Shown: positions 8,942 to 19,412, numbered from the stretch's first letter. The stretch is 64,000 nt of DNA from Granulosicoccus antarcticus IMCC3135 (GCF_002215215.1 NZ_CP018632.1:2786501-2850500), one strand, 5' to 3'. Notes: generated by a model from the sequence alone, not told the origin. Numbers and translations are program-made.

Positions 8942-9934
8942 ATGATCTCCACGTTACGAATTGCCACGCGAAACAGCCCGCTTGCACTCTGGCAGGCTGA
9001 AGATGTCAAAGCGCGCATTGAGGCCCTGGGGCTGGGCGTGAGCGTCGAGCTGGTGAAGATGACGACCAAGGGCGATCAGATGCTCAACAGTCCTCTGGCA
9101 AAAATCGGCGGCAAGGGCTTGTTCGTCAAGGAGCTGGAAACCGCCATGCTGGATGGGCAAGCGGATATTGCAGTGCACTCCATCAAGGATGTGCCAGCGG
9201 TATTGCCCGAAGGTTTGCAGATCGTGCACATCATGGAACGGGAAAATCCGCATGATGCATTTGTATCCAATACCTTCAACTTGCCCGATGAGCTACCTGA
9301 AAAAGGCATTGTTGGCACTTGTAGTCTGCGTCGACAGGCCCAGCTGAAGTCCCGTTTTCCGCATCTTGAAGTTCATGACCTGCGTGGCAACGTCAATTCC
9401 CGGCTAGCCAAGCTCGACAACGGTGAATACGATGCCATCATTCTGGCCTCGGCAGGACTGATCAGGCTCGGCATGCAAGAGCGAATTGCACTCGAAATGA
9501 GTGCCGAAGAAAGTCTGCCGGCGGCCGGTCAAGGCATTGTCGGTATTGAGTCACGTATCGATGACGAGGAGGTGTCAGCGTTACTGGATCATCTGCATCA
9601 TCAAGACACCAGTTACCGGGTGCAGGCTGAGCGGGCCTTGAGTGCCAGGCTGGATGGTGGTTGTCAGGTTCCGATCGCAGCCTATTCTCAATTACAGGGC
9701 AATCAGATCTGGTTGCGCGGTCTGGTGGCTTCGCCCGACGGCAAGACTGTGATCAAGGCCGATGCCGTGGCTCACCAGAATGAGGCTGTGAATCTGGGCG
9801 TGCAGGTGGCTGAAATGCTCCTGTATCGAGGCGCCACTGACATATTGCACAAGCTTGGACTGACGCCAGCTTCGCTGGATGAGGTTGCCGCCAGTGCCCA
9901 CAAATACGTTCGACGCAACGATCCGAGCACTTGA
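8942..9934 (+). CDS. hemC: Hydroxymethylbilane synthase (porphobilinogen deaminase)
   Basis: HemC polymerises four porphobilinogen units into hydroxymethylbilane in tetrapyrrole synthesis. The 330-residue length is slightly above the usual 310-320. The N-terminus [17 protein letters not shown], the SLRRQAQL substrate-binding segment and the cofactor-attachment loop [12 protein letters not shown] (Cys241, which carries the dipyrromethane) are all present. Only a poor ribosome-binding site precedes the ATG. hemD is not downstream, unlike many gammaproteobacteria; a signalling protein follows after about 100 bases. Confidence 0.96.
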   Translation: MISTLRIATRNSPLALWQAEDVKARIEALGLGVSVELVKMTTKGDQMLNSPLAKIGGKGLFVKELETAMLDGQADIAVHSIKDVPAVLPEGLQIVHIMERENPHDAFVSNTFNLPDELPEKGIVGTCSLRRQAQLKSRFPHLEVHDLRGNVNSRLAKLDNGEYDAIILASAGLIRLGMQERIALEMSAEESLPAAGQGIVGIESRIDDEEVSALLDHLHHQDTSYRVQAERALSARLDGGCQVPIAAYSQLQGNQIWLRGLVASPDGKTVIKADAVAHQNEAVNLGVQVAEMLLYRGATDILHKLGLTPASLDEVAASAHKYVRRNDPST

Positions 9935-10040
9935 AGCTAACACACTACCCATAAAGGCCTACCCTGAGCTGCCACTAAGCTCAGGTATGAATCCAACGCC
10001 CTTAGTCATGGCAGGTCCAGACGATATCTCTGGTGGCCGA

Positions 10041-11216
10041 ATGAAAACTCGCATACTGCTCATTGACGATGATGCCGCCTATGTCTTCCTTTGTAAACGC
10101 TATTTGCGGGTAGACGAAACCTTCAAGCACACGGTGGTCTCTGCTGGCACCGTAAAGGAGGCCTTGGCGATCTGCGAGCTCGAGTCATTCGATTGCATCG
10201 TTATCGACTATCGTTTGCCAGACGACACAGGGACCGAGGTGATCAAACAGTTGCGGGAGCTACTGGGTCTGGCAATGCCTCCCACCATTGTTTTTACTGC
10301 CGATGGTGGCGAGGAGGCTGCAATCGAAGCTGTTCGCTCAGGTGCCAATGACTTTCTGGCCAAGCGTAATGTGACGCAGGAATCGCTGTGCCGTGCGGTC
10401 AAGAATGCCATAGAAAAAGGCATGCTCAGAAAGTCGCTGATGCACCGGGTAAGCGAGCTGGAAGAGGCAAACCTGTTGTTGCGCAAGCGCAATGAAGAAA
10501 TTCAGCGTTTCTATCACACGGTGTCGCACGAGGTGAAGACACCGCTGACGGCCATCCAGGAGTTCGTATCCATCGTATTTGATGGCCTGGCAGGTCCTAT
10601 CGAGGAAGAGCAGAAAACCATACTCAAATATGCTCTGGAGAGCTGTGACCAGATATCGTCACACTTCAACGATCTGCTGGAGTTGTCACGATTCGAAACC
10701 GGCAAGATGACTGTCAATCTGAAGCCTTCGAGCATGCGTGATGTCTTCGATCATTGCATCGTTGCGGCCACACCGGCAGCGCTTGCCAAGAGTATCTCAC
10801 TGACCGTTGCTGATCAGCCGCATCAGATGCCTTTGGTGATGATGCAGTCCAACCGGATCATCCAGGTCTTGAGTAATCTGATCAACAATGCCATCAAGTT
10901 CACGGATGTGGGCGGCGAGGTTGTCATCGAGAGTGAAGTGATCAAGAACGGCACTCGGCTGCGACTGAGTGTCAGGGATAACGGTTGTGGCATTCCAGCT
11001 GAAAATACCGGTATGGTTTTTGAGCGTTTGTACCAGGTCAACCCGGCAAACGACCAGCAGAACGGACCCGGTATGGGGCTGGGACTGAGTATCGCTTCGG
11101 AAATTGCCAACCTGCACGATAGTTGTCTGAGTGTCGAAAGCGAATTGAATGTGGGCAGTGTGTTTTCATTCGAGCTGAATATCGCACCCGCCGAAGAACT
11201 GACGGACGCTGCCTGA
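10041..11216 (+). CDS. Receiver-histidine kinase protein (REC-HisKA-HATPase)
   Basis: This soluble signalling protein has an N-terminal receiver and a C-terminal kinase, so another kinase probably phosphorylates it and it signals onward. From the ATG at 10041 it has 391 residues. The receiver covers about 1-125 (ILLIDDDAA acidic pocket, phospho-acceptor Asp in VIDYRLPDD, Lys in LAKRN). A helical linker leads to the H-box HTVSHEVKTPLTA, then N-box NLINNAIKFTD, DNGCGIP and GMGLGLSIAS ATP-lid motifs. No membrane segment is visible. An upstream in-frame start at 9879 would overlap hemC by 56 bases and add non-domain residues; an ATG at 9987 is also possible. No output regulator is adjacent. Confidence 0.85.
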   Translation: MKTRILLIDDDAAYVFLCKRYLRVDETFKHTVVSAGTVKEALAICELESFDCIVIDYRLPDDTGTEVIKQLRELLGLAMPPTIVFTADGGEEAAIEAVRSGANDFLAKRNVTQESLCRAVKNAIEKGMLRKSLMHRVSELEEANLLLRKRNEEIQRFYHTVSHEVKTPLTAIQEFVSIVFDGLAGPIEEEQKTILKYALESCDQISSHFNDLLELSRFETGKMTVNLKPSSMRDVFDHCIVAATPAALAKSISLTVADQPHQMPLVMMQSNRIIQVLSNLINNAIKFTDVGGEVVIESEVIKNGTRLRLSVRDNGCGIPAENTGMVFERLYQVNPANDQQNGPGMGLGLSIASEIANLHDSCLSVESELNVGSVFSFELNIAPAEELTDAA

Positions 11217-11409
11217 GGCTGTCTGGTTTCTGGCATGCTAATAGCCCATTGACAACACCGGATCCATGACGCTGAGGGTTGAATAAGACGTAAGTAGTGA
11301 ATCAAGAGATGAATTGGTTGAATTAATGATCAGTATCAGTCGACAGGACTGTCAACTGTCTGGCATAACTGCTGATACAATTCACAACCAACTTGATCAG
11401 GAGTCCTAC

Positions 11410-12966
11410 GTGCTTATCGGAGTTCCCTCAGAAACCTACTCTGGCGAGAAGCGTGTCGCGCTGACACCTGAAACAGCCGGCCATATCATGAAGCTTGGAC
11501 ACACAATATGTGTGCAGAGTGGTGCAGGCCTGGCAGCCAACATTGCTGACGAGCTCTATACCGAAGCTGGCATCGAGGTTCTGCCAGATGCCCAGGCGGT
11601 TTACGACAAGGCAGATCTGATCATGCGGGTCAGAGCCCCCGCCACCGATTCAACAGCAGGCGATGAAGTCGCCATGCTGCGTTCGGGCACCATTTTGATC
11701 AGCTTCATCTGGCCTGCCCAGAACGAAGAGCTCATGAAGGCCATGGCTGCACGCAACATCACGGTTCTGGCCATGGACTCGATTCCCCGGATATCACGTG
11801 CCCAGAAGATGGATGCACTCAGCTCCATGGCCAATATCGGCGGCTATCGTGCCGTGGTCGAGGCCGCCAACCAGTTCGGTCGCTTCTTTACCGGTCAGAT
11901 AACGGCTGCCGGCAAAGTGCCCCCTGCCAAGGTTATGGTTATTGGTGCCGGTGTTGCAGGACTGGCAGCCATTGGCGCAGCTCGAGGCATGGGCGCTATC
12001 GTTCGTGCATTCGATACTCGACCAGAGGCAGCCGAACAGGTCGAAAGCATGGGAGCGGAGTTCCTCATGCTGGATTTCAAGGAATCCGAAGATGGTGCTG
12101 GTGAAGGCGGATACGCCAAAGTCATGAGCAAGGAATTCATTGATGCAGAAATGGCGCTCTTCAGAGAGCAGGCAAAAGATGTCGATATCATCATCACCAC
12201 GGCACTGATTCCTGGCCGACCAGCACCTGAACTGATCATGACGGACATGGTTGAGTCGATGAAGCCGGGTAGTGTCATCGTCGATCTGGCTGCGGAAAGA
12301 GGCGGCAACTGCAAACTGACTCGCGCCAATGAAGTCGTCAAGCACGGTGGCGTCACGCTGATTGGCTATACCGACTTGCCAAGCCGTATGGCGGCTCAGT
12401 CAAGCCAGTTGTATGGCACCAACCTGCGACATCTGATCACTGACCTGACACCCGAGAAGGATGGTGTGGTCAATGTGAATATGGAAGATGAAGTGATTCG
12501 TGGCGCTACGGTCATCAAAGAGGGTGAGATTACCTGGCCACCACCACCGCCCAGATTGTCAGCAGCTCCCAAGGCGGCACCCAAACCTGTGGCGGCTCCG
12601 GTTGTTGCCCAGGTCAAGACAGGTGGCTTAAGTGGAAGCCTCATTGCTGCTGGTGTGGCAGCGATCGCTCTGCTGCTGGTCGGTAGCGTGGCCCCCGCTG
12701 ATTTCATGAGTCACTTTACCGTTTTCGTGCTGGCCTGCTTTGTCGGCTACCAGGTTGTCTGGAGCGTCTCACCGGCACTGCATACGCCATTGATGAGTGT
12801 GACCAATGCCATCAGCGGCATCATCGTTGTCGGTGCGCTATTACAAATATCCTCGGCCTCAGGGCTGGTGGTATTTCTCGCAGCTATTGCAACCCTCATT
12901 GCCAGTATCAACATCGCCGGCGGATTTTTGGTAACTCAGCGCATGCTGAAAATGTTCAGGAAATAA
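11410..12966 (+). CDS. pntA: Proton-translocating NAD(P) transhydrogenase subunit alpha
   Basis: PntA with PntB couples proton import to hydride transfer from NADH to NADP+ in the inner membrane. The GTG at 11410 gives 518 residues beginning [20 protein letters not shown], aligned with known PntA N-termini, and AGGAG lies six bases upstream. An in-frame TTG at 11314 would add 32 unlikely residues. The NAD-binding Rossmann motif [15 protein letters not shown] lies near residue 180. A Pro/Ala-rich linker around residues 378-405 joins domain I to a membrane region with about four helices, as in the fused alpha subunit of E. coli. pntB follows after six bases. Confidence 0.95.
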   Translation: MLIGVPSETYSGEKRVALTPETAGHIMKLGHTICVQSGAGLAANIADELYTEAGIEVLPDAQAVYDKADLIMRVRAPATDSTAGDEVAMLRSGTILISFIWPAQNEELMKAMAARNITVLAMDSIPRISRAQKMDALSSMANIGGYRAVVEAANQFGRFFTGQITAAGKVPPAKVMVIGAGVAGLAAIGAARGMGAIVRAFDTRPEAAEQVESMGAEFLMLDFKESEDGAGEGGYAKVMSKEFIDAEMALFREQAKDVDIIITTALIPGRPAPELIMTDMVESMKPGSVIVDLAAERGGNCKLTRANEVVKHGGVTLIGYTDLPSRMAAQSSQLYGTNLRHLITDLTPEKDGVVNVNMEDEVIRGATVIKEGEITWPPPPPRLSAAPKAAPKPVAAPVVAQVKTGGLSGSLIAAGVAAIALLLVGSVAPADFMSHFTVFVLACFVGYQVVWSVSPALHTPLMSVTNAISGIIVVGALLQISSASGLVVFLAAIATLIASINIAGGFLVTQRMLKMFRK

Positions 12967-12972
12967 GAGAAG

Positions 12973-14394
12973 ATGAATCAAGGAATGGTCACCGCTGCCT
13001 ACATCATTGCGGCCATCTTGTTTATTCTGAGTCTTGCTGGTTTGTCAAAGCAGGAAACTGCGCGACGCGGTAATCAGGCCGGTATTGCAGGTATGGCTAT
13101 TGCCGTACTGGCAACCATCATCGGTGACGGTGTTTCCAATTATGGAATCCTGCTGGTCACTGTCGGAATCGGCGGCAGCATTGGCGCCTATCTGGCCAAG
13201 CGGGTCGAGATGACCCAAATGCCCGAGCTGGTCGCAATTCTGCATAGTTTCGTGGGCATGGCCGCTGTCTTGGTCGGCTTCGCCAGCTACCTGACTCCTG
13301 AGTCGCATCTGATTGGTACTGAGCGAACAATCCACGATGTGGAGATCTACCTGGGTATCCTCATCGGTGCATTGACCTTCACAGGCTCGGTGATTGCCTT
13401 TGGCAAACTGAGTGGCAAGGTGGGTAGTCGAGCACTGATACTGCCTAATCGTCACATGATCAATGCAGGTATCGGTATTGCCTGTCTCATACTGCTGTTC
13501 ATGTTCATTGGTACAGCACCTGATACTGCGGCTGAAGCCAGTGGCAAAGGCATGGGGACTTTTCTGCTCATCATCATGACGCTGCTCGCTTTTGCATTCG
13601 GCGTGCACATGGTCATGGCTATTGGTGGCGCGGATATGCCTGTTGTCATTTCAATGCTCAACAGTTACTCAGGCTGGGCTGCTGCTGCAACCGGTTTCAT
13701 GCTGTCCAACGATCTGTTGATCGTCGTCGGTGCCTTGGTGGGATCCAGTGGTGCGATTCTGAGCTACATCATGTGCCGCGCCATGAACCGCAAGTTTCTC
13801 AGCGTCATCATGGGCGGTTGGGGAGATGCTCCCAAGAGCGCTGCGGGTGATGACAGTGAAGAAGAGCAAGGCGAAGTTATCAGCATCAATCCTGATGAAG
13901 TAGCCGAAATGTGCAAGAACGCCGATTCGGTCGTTATCGTACCGGGCTACGGAATGGCTGTTGCACATGCTCAGCATCCAGTATCAGAGCTGACCAAACG
14001 ACTGCGGGATGAGGGCATCAATGTCCGTTTCGCTATCCATCCGGTCGCTGGACGTATGCCAGGACATATGAACGTATTGCTGGCAGAAGCCAATGTGCCT
14101 TACGATCTGGTTCTGGAAATGGATGAGATCAATGACGATTTGAGCGATACCGATGTAGTGATCGTTATCGGTGCCAACGATATCGTCAACCCGTCTGCTC
14201 TGGACAATCCAAACAGTCCGATCGCCGGCATGCCGGTTCTGGAAGTCTGGAAAGCTCGTCAGGTCATTGTCTCCAAGCGTTCGATGGCAACTGGCTATGC
14301 AGGTGTAGAGAATCCTCTGTTTTTCCATGAGAATACTCGCATGCTGTTTGGTGACGCAAAAGACAGCGTCAACGGCATTCTCAGCAACCTGTAG
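12973..14394 (+). CDS. pntB: Proton-translocating NAD(P) transhydrogenase subunit beta
   Basis: PntB supplies most of the membrane channel (domain II) and the NADP(H)-binding domain III. Of 473 residues, the first 275 or so form about eight or nine membrane helices. The domain III signature is intact: [18 protein letters not shown], the [21 protein letters not shown] loop, and [15 protein letters not shown], ending [19 protein letters not shown] short Asp/Glu-rich hinge (DDSEEEQGE) joins the two domains. It is the last gene of pntAB and is followed by paired hairpins. Confidence 0.95.
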   Translation: MNQGMVTAAYIIAAILFILSLAGLSKQETARRGNQAGIAGMAIAVLATIIGDGVSNYGILLVTVGIGGSIGAYLAKRVEMTQMPELVAILHSFVGMAAVLVGFASYLTPESHLIGTERTIHDVEIYLGILIGALTFTGSVIAFGKLSGKVGSRALILPNRHMINAGIGIACLILLFMFIGTAPDTAAEASGKGMGTFLLIIMTLLAFAFGVHMVMAIGGADMPVVISMLNSYSGWAAAATGFMLSNDLLIVVGALVGSSGAILSYIMCRAMNRKFLSVIMGGWGDAPKSAAGDDSEEEQGEVISINPDEVAEMCKNADSVVIVPGYGMAVAHAQHPVSELTKRLRDEGINVRFAIHPVAGRMPGHMNVLLAEANVPYDLVLEMDEINDDLSDTDVVIVIGANDIVNPSALDNPNSPIAGMPVLEVWKARQVIVSKRSMATGYAGVENPLFFHENTRMLFGDAKDSVNGILSNL

Positions 14395-14404
14395 TCAGTC
14401 TTTG

Positions 14405-14461
14405 CCCCTTTGTTGTTGAAAGGGGTCCAGAGGACCCGGACATATGTCCGGGTCGCTCTGG
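14405..14461. terminator. Tandem hairpins between convergent pntB and putA
   Basis: CCCCTTT (14405-14411) pairs with AAAGGGG (14419-14425). Immediately after, 14427-14461 is a long near-perfect palindrome: CCAGAG and GACCCGGACAT against ATGTCCGGGTC and CTCTGG, with one unpaired base. Being symmetrical and lying between convergent genes, it probably terminates both, although the T-tracts are poor. Confidence 0.65.
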
Positions 14462-14474
14462 TTATTGATACTAC

Positions 14475-17400
14475 CTAGTCTGTTGATCCAAGAAGGCTGG
14501 CGTTACCGCCTGCCGCCGTTGTATCAATGCAGATATGTCGCTCAAGCAGGAAGCGGCTCGGATCATCCAGTGTGTTGATCAATGGGATCAGAGGCCCGGA
14601 ACTTCTGGCCAGTCCCTGACGCAATTGCAGAAGCTCTGATGGGTTCTGAGTCGGTGTTGCCACCACAGCGGCCGAGTGCTGGCTGACCCGTTGCATGAGA
14701 ACGTCGTCAGAACCGCTGATGATATCTGTCAGCTTCTCCGTGAACACCTCACAACCTAATGCGCTTATGGCCGTTGCAAAACGAGCGGTGAGCTCACTAC
14801 CATCGTCGAGCAGCAATACGCCTGAACGAGGAGTTGCACGCCAGTGGTTGCTCTCACCGGTCGGGCCGGGCAGAACGAGTCCATCCACTTCACCAGCCGG
14901 GAGTTCTGTTGCTGGCAATGTTTGCGGGTCTACAGTCCGGTTCATCAGACGTGGTATGTACCAGGGACCACCGGCTTTTGGACCAGTACCGGACAAACCT
15001 TCACCACCGAAGGGTTGTGAACCGACAACAGCGCCAATCTGGTTGCGATTGACATACACATTGCCGGCCTTGATGGTGTCGACTACCTGCTGAACACGAT
15101 CATCAATACGGGTATGCAGGCCAAAGGTCAGTCCAAAGCCACGAGCATTGATGTCATCGACCACGCCAGAGAGGTTTCGAGCTTCGAAAGTGGCAATATG
15201 CAGGATGGGTCCGAAGATTTCCCGTTCCATGCTGCCAATGCCATCAACGCTTATCAGCGCCGGTGCAATGGTCAGGTGGCTGACGTGATTGTCAGCTGAA
15301 TCGGACTGTGGCAACTGTGCTTGATGCAGCAGGGTGCCCGCTTTGCGATGTGTTTCGATGTATTGGCTGAACGATTCATGAGCAGCTGCATCAATGACCG
15401 GGCCAACATCGGTAGACAGGTTCCAGGGATCTCCCATGCTCAAAGTATCCATGGCGCCCTTGAGCATCTTCACTACCCGCTCATAAGCCTCCTTTTGCAC
15501 ATACAGGATACGTAGCGCAGAACAGCGTTGACCGGCGCTCTGGAAGGCGGACATGACAGTATCGCGGACCACTTGTTCTGTCAGAGCTGAACTGTCGACG
15601 ATCATGGCATTCAAGCCACCGGTTTCAGCCATCAACAAGGGGTTGGGGCTGGCACCTGCAGCAATTTGCTCTTGGGTTCGAGCGGCCAGTGCCTGTTCGA
15701 TATGACGACTGGTATCGGTAGAGCCGGTAAAGCAGACGCCAGCAATACGTGCATCTGATGTCAGCTGTCGTCCGACCGTTGATCCTGTGCCCAGTAGCAG
15801 TTGCAAGGCGCCGGCAGGTATGCCGCATTCATGCAGAAGCCCGATGGCCATGCCGGCAATCAATGGTGTTTGCTCGGCAGGTTTTGCCAGGACCACATTG
15901 CCGGCGACCAGAGCGCCTGCAATCTGCCCGGTGAAAATGGCTAATGGAAAGTTCCAGGGGCTGATGCAGGCTACGATACCGTGGCCATTGGCAGCTGTAT
16001 CCGCATGACTGGCAGCCTCGATGTCCACTGCACAGGCTGCGTAATAACGCAGAAAGTCGACAGCTTCCCGGACTTCGGATATAGCATCGTTGAGACTCTT
16101 GCCGGCTTCACGACAAAGCAGGGCACAGAACTCGGCAATATTGTCTTCATAAGCATCAGCTGCCTGGCGTAAGGCAGCAGCGCGAGTCTCGACAGGTGTG
16201 GCAGCCCAGGAACTTTTGAATTGTTCTGCGTTATCGATGGCTTGTGTGGTCTGCTCGGTGCTAGCCAGAGCCACATGACCGACCAGATCGGCGGCATTGT
16301 TGGGCGAATGTAGTGGTTCTGTCGGCGCAGCAGGCTCTACGCCTACAATCAATGATGTCGCCTGCCATGTCTTGTTCTTGAAGACTTGGCGAGCCTCCAG
16401 CAGTGTGGTCACCGAGGCTGGATCGTTGGTACGAAATCCCTTGGAGTTCTTGCGTTGTGGCATGAACAGGTCAGCAGGGTGGGCGATCTTGGGGTGAACG
16501 ATGTTGACTGTATCCCGTAATTCTCTGACGGGGCATTGAGCAACTTGCTCCGGTGGGATTTTATGATCCACAATCTGGTTCACGAAGGAGCTGTTAGCCC
16601 CGTTCTCCAGCAGGCGGCGAACCAGGTAGGCGAGCAGGTCACGGTGGGCACCAACAGGTGCGTAGACACGGCAACGAGTGTTGTATTTGTCATGGACTCG
16701 CTCGTGCAAGGATTCTCCCATGCCGTGCAGACGCTGGAATTCATAGCTCTCGGTGTCATCACCCGCCATGCGTCGGATAGCACTGACACTGTGTGCATTG
16801 TGGGTGGCGAACTGTGGGTAGACATGAGTTCGATTGTCCAGCAACACCTGAGCACAGGCGAGGTAGCTGACATCGGTATTCACCTTGCGGGTAAATACCG
16901 GAAACGAGGCAAGACCCAGTTCTTGTGCCTGCTTGATCTCACTGTCCCAGTAGGCACCCTTGACCAGCCTGACCATGATCTTGCGCTCGTTGAGCTCGGT
17001 CGCAGCCAGTAACCAGTTGATGACGGGGAGCGCCCGGCGGCTGTAGGCCTGTACCACGATACCCAGTCCATCCCAGCCCGCCAGTTCGGGGTCGGCCAGC
17101 AAGGCACCGATGACATCGAGAGAGAGATCCAGTCGATCTGCTTCTTCGGCATCAATGTTGAAGCCGATGCCTGCGGTTGCGGCCTGTTTGGCCAGTATCT
17201 GCACCCGTGGCAGCAGTTCTGTCATGACACTGTGCTGATGGCTGTATTCGTAGCGTGGATGCAGGGCCGAGAGCTTGACGGAGATACCCGGCTTGTCCCG
17301 AATAGAACTGCCCTCGACACTGGCCAGTCGTGCAATGGCATTGGCGTAGGCTTGTGTGTAACGCTCAGCGTCCTCGAAGGTATGAGCCGCTTCACCGAGC

Positions 17401-18104
17401 ATGTCATAGGAGTAGGTATACCCTTGTTTCTCCAGGCCTCTCGCCTCGCGTACCGCCTGATCAATATTCTGGCCCAGTACGAACTGGCGTCCCAGTAATT
17501 TCATTGCCTGGCCCACGGCGGTGCGAACCACAGGCTCGCCTACGCGTTTGAGCAGGCTTGAGAGTGAGCGAGTCGGGTTTTCACCCTCAGCCAGTACACG
17601 GCCTGTCAGTAGCAGAGCCCAGGTCGAGGCATTGACCAATGGCGAGCTGGATTGTCCCAGATGGGCTGCCCAGTCGGAGCTTTCCAGCTTATCGGCAATC
17701 AATTCATCAATAGTGGTGGCATCGGGAACTCGAAGCAGCGCTTCAGCCAGGCACATGAGCCCAACTCCCTCTCGCGTGGAGAGTCCATATTCAGACAGGA
17801 AACTTTCCATCATCGTAGGCTTGTTGTGCGCACGCAGCATCTTGACCAGTTCGCTGGCATCAAGGTGGATGGCATCCAGGGTGTCGTCACTGAGTTCCAG
17901 TGATTGCAGCAGGCCATTGACGACTTCGGGCTCGCTCATCAGGTATCGACTGCGTAGTTCAACACGTAGTTGATCCAGCCGTGGCGAGCTGGTGCTGCCA
18001 GTTTTTTGAATTTCGGAGGAAGAGTCAGCGTTATCTGCAGACGATCTCGTGTTGATCGGGTCAGTGGCAGGAGCTTTGGATTTGTCAGACATGGTTAACG
18101 GCAT
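14475..18104 (-). CDS. putA: Bifunctional proline dehydrogenase / L-glutamate-gamma-semialdehyde dehydrogenase
   Basis: PutA oxidises proline to P5C with FAD and quinone, then to glutamate with NAD+. The protein has about 1,209 residues from the ATG at 18104; a TTG at 18119 and an ATG at 18092 are alternatives, none with a clear ribosome-binding site. After a Ser/Asp-rich N-terminus come the PRODH arm and barrel (LVKGAYWDSEIKQAQE near residue 380) and the ALDH domain (ACISPWNFPLAIFTGQI, catalytic Cys in QSAGQRCSALRIL near 860, GSQPFGGEGLSGTGPKAGG). A C-terminal domain of about 150 residues resembles type B PutA. The N-terminal ribbon-helix-helix repressor domain of E. coli PutA is absent, so regulation must come from elsewhere. 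An OmpR-type gene lies directly upstream on the same strand. Confidence 0.95.
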   Translation of the reverse strand: MPLTMSDKSKAPATDPINTRSSADNADSSSEIQKTGSTSSPRLDQLRVELRSRYLMSEPEVVNGLLQSLELSDDTLDAIHLDASELVKMLRAHNKPTMMESFLSEYGLSTREGVGLMCLAEALLRVPDATTIDELIADKLESSDWAAHLGQSSSPLVNASTWALLLTGRVLAEGENPTRSLSSLLKRVGEPVVRTAVGQAMKLLGRQFVLGQNIDQAVREARGLEKQGYTYSYDMLGEAAHTFEDAERYTQAYANAIARLASVEGSSIRDKPGISVKLSALHPRYEYSHQHSVMTELLPRVQILAKQAATAGIGFNIDAEEADRLDLSLDVIGALLADPELAGWDGLGIVVQAYSRRALPVINWLLAATELNERKIMVRLVKGAYWDSEIKQAQELGLASFPVFTRKVNTDVSYLACAQVLLDNRTHVYPQFATHNAHSVSAIRRMAGDDTESYEFQRLHGMGESLHERVHDKYNTRCRVYAPVGAHRDLLAYLVRRLLENGANSSFVNQIVDHKIPPEQVAQCPVRELRDTVNIVHPKIAHPADLFMPQRKNSKGFRTNDPASVTTLLEARQVFKNKTWQATSLIVGVEPAAPTEPLHSPNNAADLVGHVALASTEQTTQAIDNAEQFKSSWAATPVETRAAALRQAADAYEDNIAEFCALLCREAGKSLNDAISEVREAVDFLRYYAACAVDIEAASHADTAANGHGIVACISPWNFPLAIFTGQIAGALVAGNVVLAKPAEQTPLIAGMAIGLLHECGIPAGALQLLLGTGSTVGRQLTSDARIAGVCFTGSTDTSRHIEQALAARTQEQIAAGASPNPLLMAETGGLNAMIVDSSALTEQVVRDTVMSAFQSAGQRCSALRILYVQKEAYERVVKMLKGAMDTLSMGDPWNLSTDVGPVIDAAAHESFSQYIETHRKAGTLLHQAQLPQSDSADNHVSHLTIAPALISVDGIGSMEREIFGPILHIATFEARNLSGVVDDINARGFGLTFGLHTRIDDRVQQVVDTIKAGNVYVNRNQIGAVVGSQPFGGEGLSGTGPKAGGPWYIPRLMNRTVDPQTLPATELPAGEVDGLVLPGPTGESNHWRATPRSGVLLLDDGSELTARFATAISALGCEVFTEKLTDIISGSDDVLMQRVSQHSAAVVATPTQNPSELLQLRQGLARSSGPLIPLINTLDDPSRFLLERHICIDTTAAGGNASLLGSTD

Positions 18105-18191
18105 ACCGGAGAGGGGCAAGTCTTCGATTATGCTGGTATGTCGTTAATATATTGTTCTGAATATCGTCAGTATTTGGTCTAACAAACCATA

Positions 18192-18215
18192 TTTCGCCCG
18201 ATTGTCAGGGCGAAA
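18192..18215 (-). terminator. Hairpin between the OmpR-type gene and putA
   Basis: TTTCGCCC (18192-18199) and GGGCGAAA (18208-18215) form a perfect 8-bp stem with an 8-base loop directly after the regulator's stop codon. No T-tract follows in the minus direction, so it may only attenuate read-through into putA. Confidence 0.5.
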
Positions 18216-18217
18216 GC

Positions 18218-18973
18218 TTACATTTGTAGCAATTCACGAGTCGTTTTGCCTGCAAACATATAACCCGTTCCACGTACGGTCTTGATCCATTCAAAGCCGT
18301 CATCCGATTCGATTTTCTTGCGTAGCTGCGCGACATGATTATCGATGACACGATCACTGGATTGCCAGTCCCGGCCGGTGAGTTGTTCCATCAGATGGTC
18401 TCGACTCAGGGCGCGTTGCGGGCTAGAGATGAAAATCTCCAGCAAGTCGTATTCGGCTGTGGTCAGGTTGACCTCTTCATTGTCAGGGTTTCGTAACTGT
18501 CTTGCCGCCGGCATCAGAGTCCATTCGCCAAATCGTATGACTTCCATGGTGTTTTCAGTGACTTCGGGGGTATGTCCCTGACGTGGATAGGCCTTGGTAG
18601 TGCTGCCGGCACGCCGAAGTACGGACCTTACCCGGGCAATGAGTTCGCGAATGGGAAATGGCTTGGTGATGTAGTCATCAGCGCCAATCTCCAGTCCAAC
18701 CACCGTGTCGATCAATTCGACTCGGCCCGACACCAGAATGATCGGAATATCGCTGCGCCGGCGTATGTCCCGCACAAGATCAAGACCGTTTTCCCGATCC
18801 AGCAGTACATCCATGGTGATCAGGTCTATGTCTTCGGAATTCAGGCGCTCATACAGTTCTTCGCTCGTGCCAGCTTCAAGCACGGCGAAACCTTCCGCGT
18901 TCAGAGAGGTTCGCAGTAGCTCTCTGATCCTCAGATCATCATCGACTACCAGTATTGTCGCCTTGCTTATCAC
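18218..18973 (-). CDS. OmpR/PhoB-family response regulator
   Basis: This 251-residue DNA-binding regulator has a receiver (ILVVDDDLRIREL acidic pair, phospho-acceptor Asp in LITMDVLLDRENG, Lys in YITKPFPIREL) followed by a linker and a winged helix. The C-terminal part ends with LRKKIESDDGFEWIKTVRG and TGYMFAG, the classic OmpR signature. No intact sensor kinase is adjacent. The nearest candidate is the degenerate kinase at 20299-21282 on the other strand. It lies 113 bases upstream of putA in the same direction, so co-transcription or direct control of putA is possible. Repeats in the region upstream of its start (19031-19108) are candidate binding sites for autoregulation. Confidence 0.92.
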   Translation of the reverse strand: MISKATILVVDDDLRIRELLRTSLNAEGFAVLEAGTSEELYERLNSEDIDLITMDVLLDRENGLDLVRDIRRRSDIPIILVSGRVELIDTVVGLEIGADDYITKPFPIRELIARVRSVLRRAGSTTKAYPRQGHTPEVTENTMEVIRFGEWTLMPAARQLRNPDNEEVNLTTAEYDLLEIFISSPQRALSRDHLMEQLTGRDWQSSDRVIDNHVAQLRKKIESDDGFEWIKTVRGTGYMFAGKTTRELLQM

Positions 18974-19412
18974 ATTATTTGTAAGGGTTGGAGTCAGATG
19001 CTATGGCGTACCTTAGCCAATTTTTCATGAGATGAAAACGATTTAGAACAAATGATAACCATTTAGATTCACTGGTGCTCACTTGAATCTAATGATAACC
19101 ATGTCTGAGTTTTGCTGCCAGAGTCATTGCCCTGAATTTTGGTAATCGGCAATTGAAGCTTGTCTCTATATACCGGGTCCCAGACTGTAACAGGTAATGA
19201 CTTTCAGCCATTTTAAACAGGATTGCTGACTACATCCGTACCAATCCTTACGAAACCCGTGTCATTTGTCCGTTCGACCGTTACATAAGGTCCCCAGAAT
19301 GGAATTGTCAATCTTCGGCGTGAAGTTATTGCCCCCGACAATCTTTTTTGTCTGGAGCAGAGTTTTTCGTCAGAGGGTCAAACGGAAATTCATCAAGGAC
19401 TAGACGCTTGCC
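18974..19412. other. Divergent intergenic region, AT-rich, repeat-bearing
   Basis: This region of about 440 bases separates the OmpR-type gene from the tail-anchored protein gene. Its left part holds the repeat cluster at 19031-19108. The right part holds no recognisable RNA gene, and any frame extending upstream of the ATG at 19413 needs a TTG start (19348). I cannot place either promoter with confidence. Confidence 0.5.
19031..19108. promoter_or_regulatory. Three direct repeats on a 20-bp grid, plus an inverted repeat
   Basis: AATGATAACCAT occurs exactly at 19051-19062 and 19091-19102. A degenerate copy, GATGAAAACGAT followed by the same TTTAGA, starts at 19031. Start-to-start distances are 20 and 40 bases, so the copies face the same side of the helix. 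TAGATTCA (19064-19071) and TGAATCTA (19084-19091) form an inverted repeat between the last two. The arrangement lies about 60-135 bases upstream of the response regulator start, as expected for an autoregulatory site. Each copy also loosely resembles a Fur box. Confidence 0.6.

Noticed and set aside
11794-12345. Long minus-strand frames inside pntA (183 and 153 codons)
   Set aside because: They are complements of conserved coding sequence with no initiation signal or domain.
13045-13608. A 187-codon minus-strand frame inside pntB
   Set aside because: It is antisense to conserved membrane helices; its His/Asp/Gln-rich composition reflects the reverse of hydrophobic codons.
19051-19110. Fur boxes at the AATGATAACCAT repeats
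   Set aside because: Each copy matches only about 12 of 19 positions of the Fur consensus, and neither neighbour is an iron gene. Recorded as repeats instead; Fur is still worth testing.
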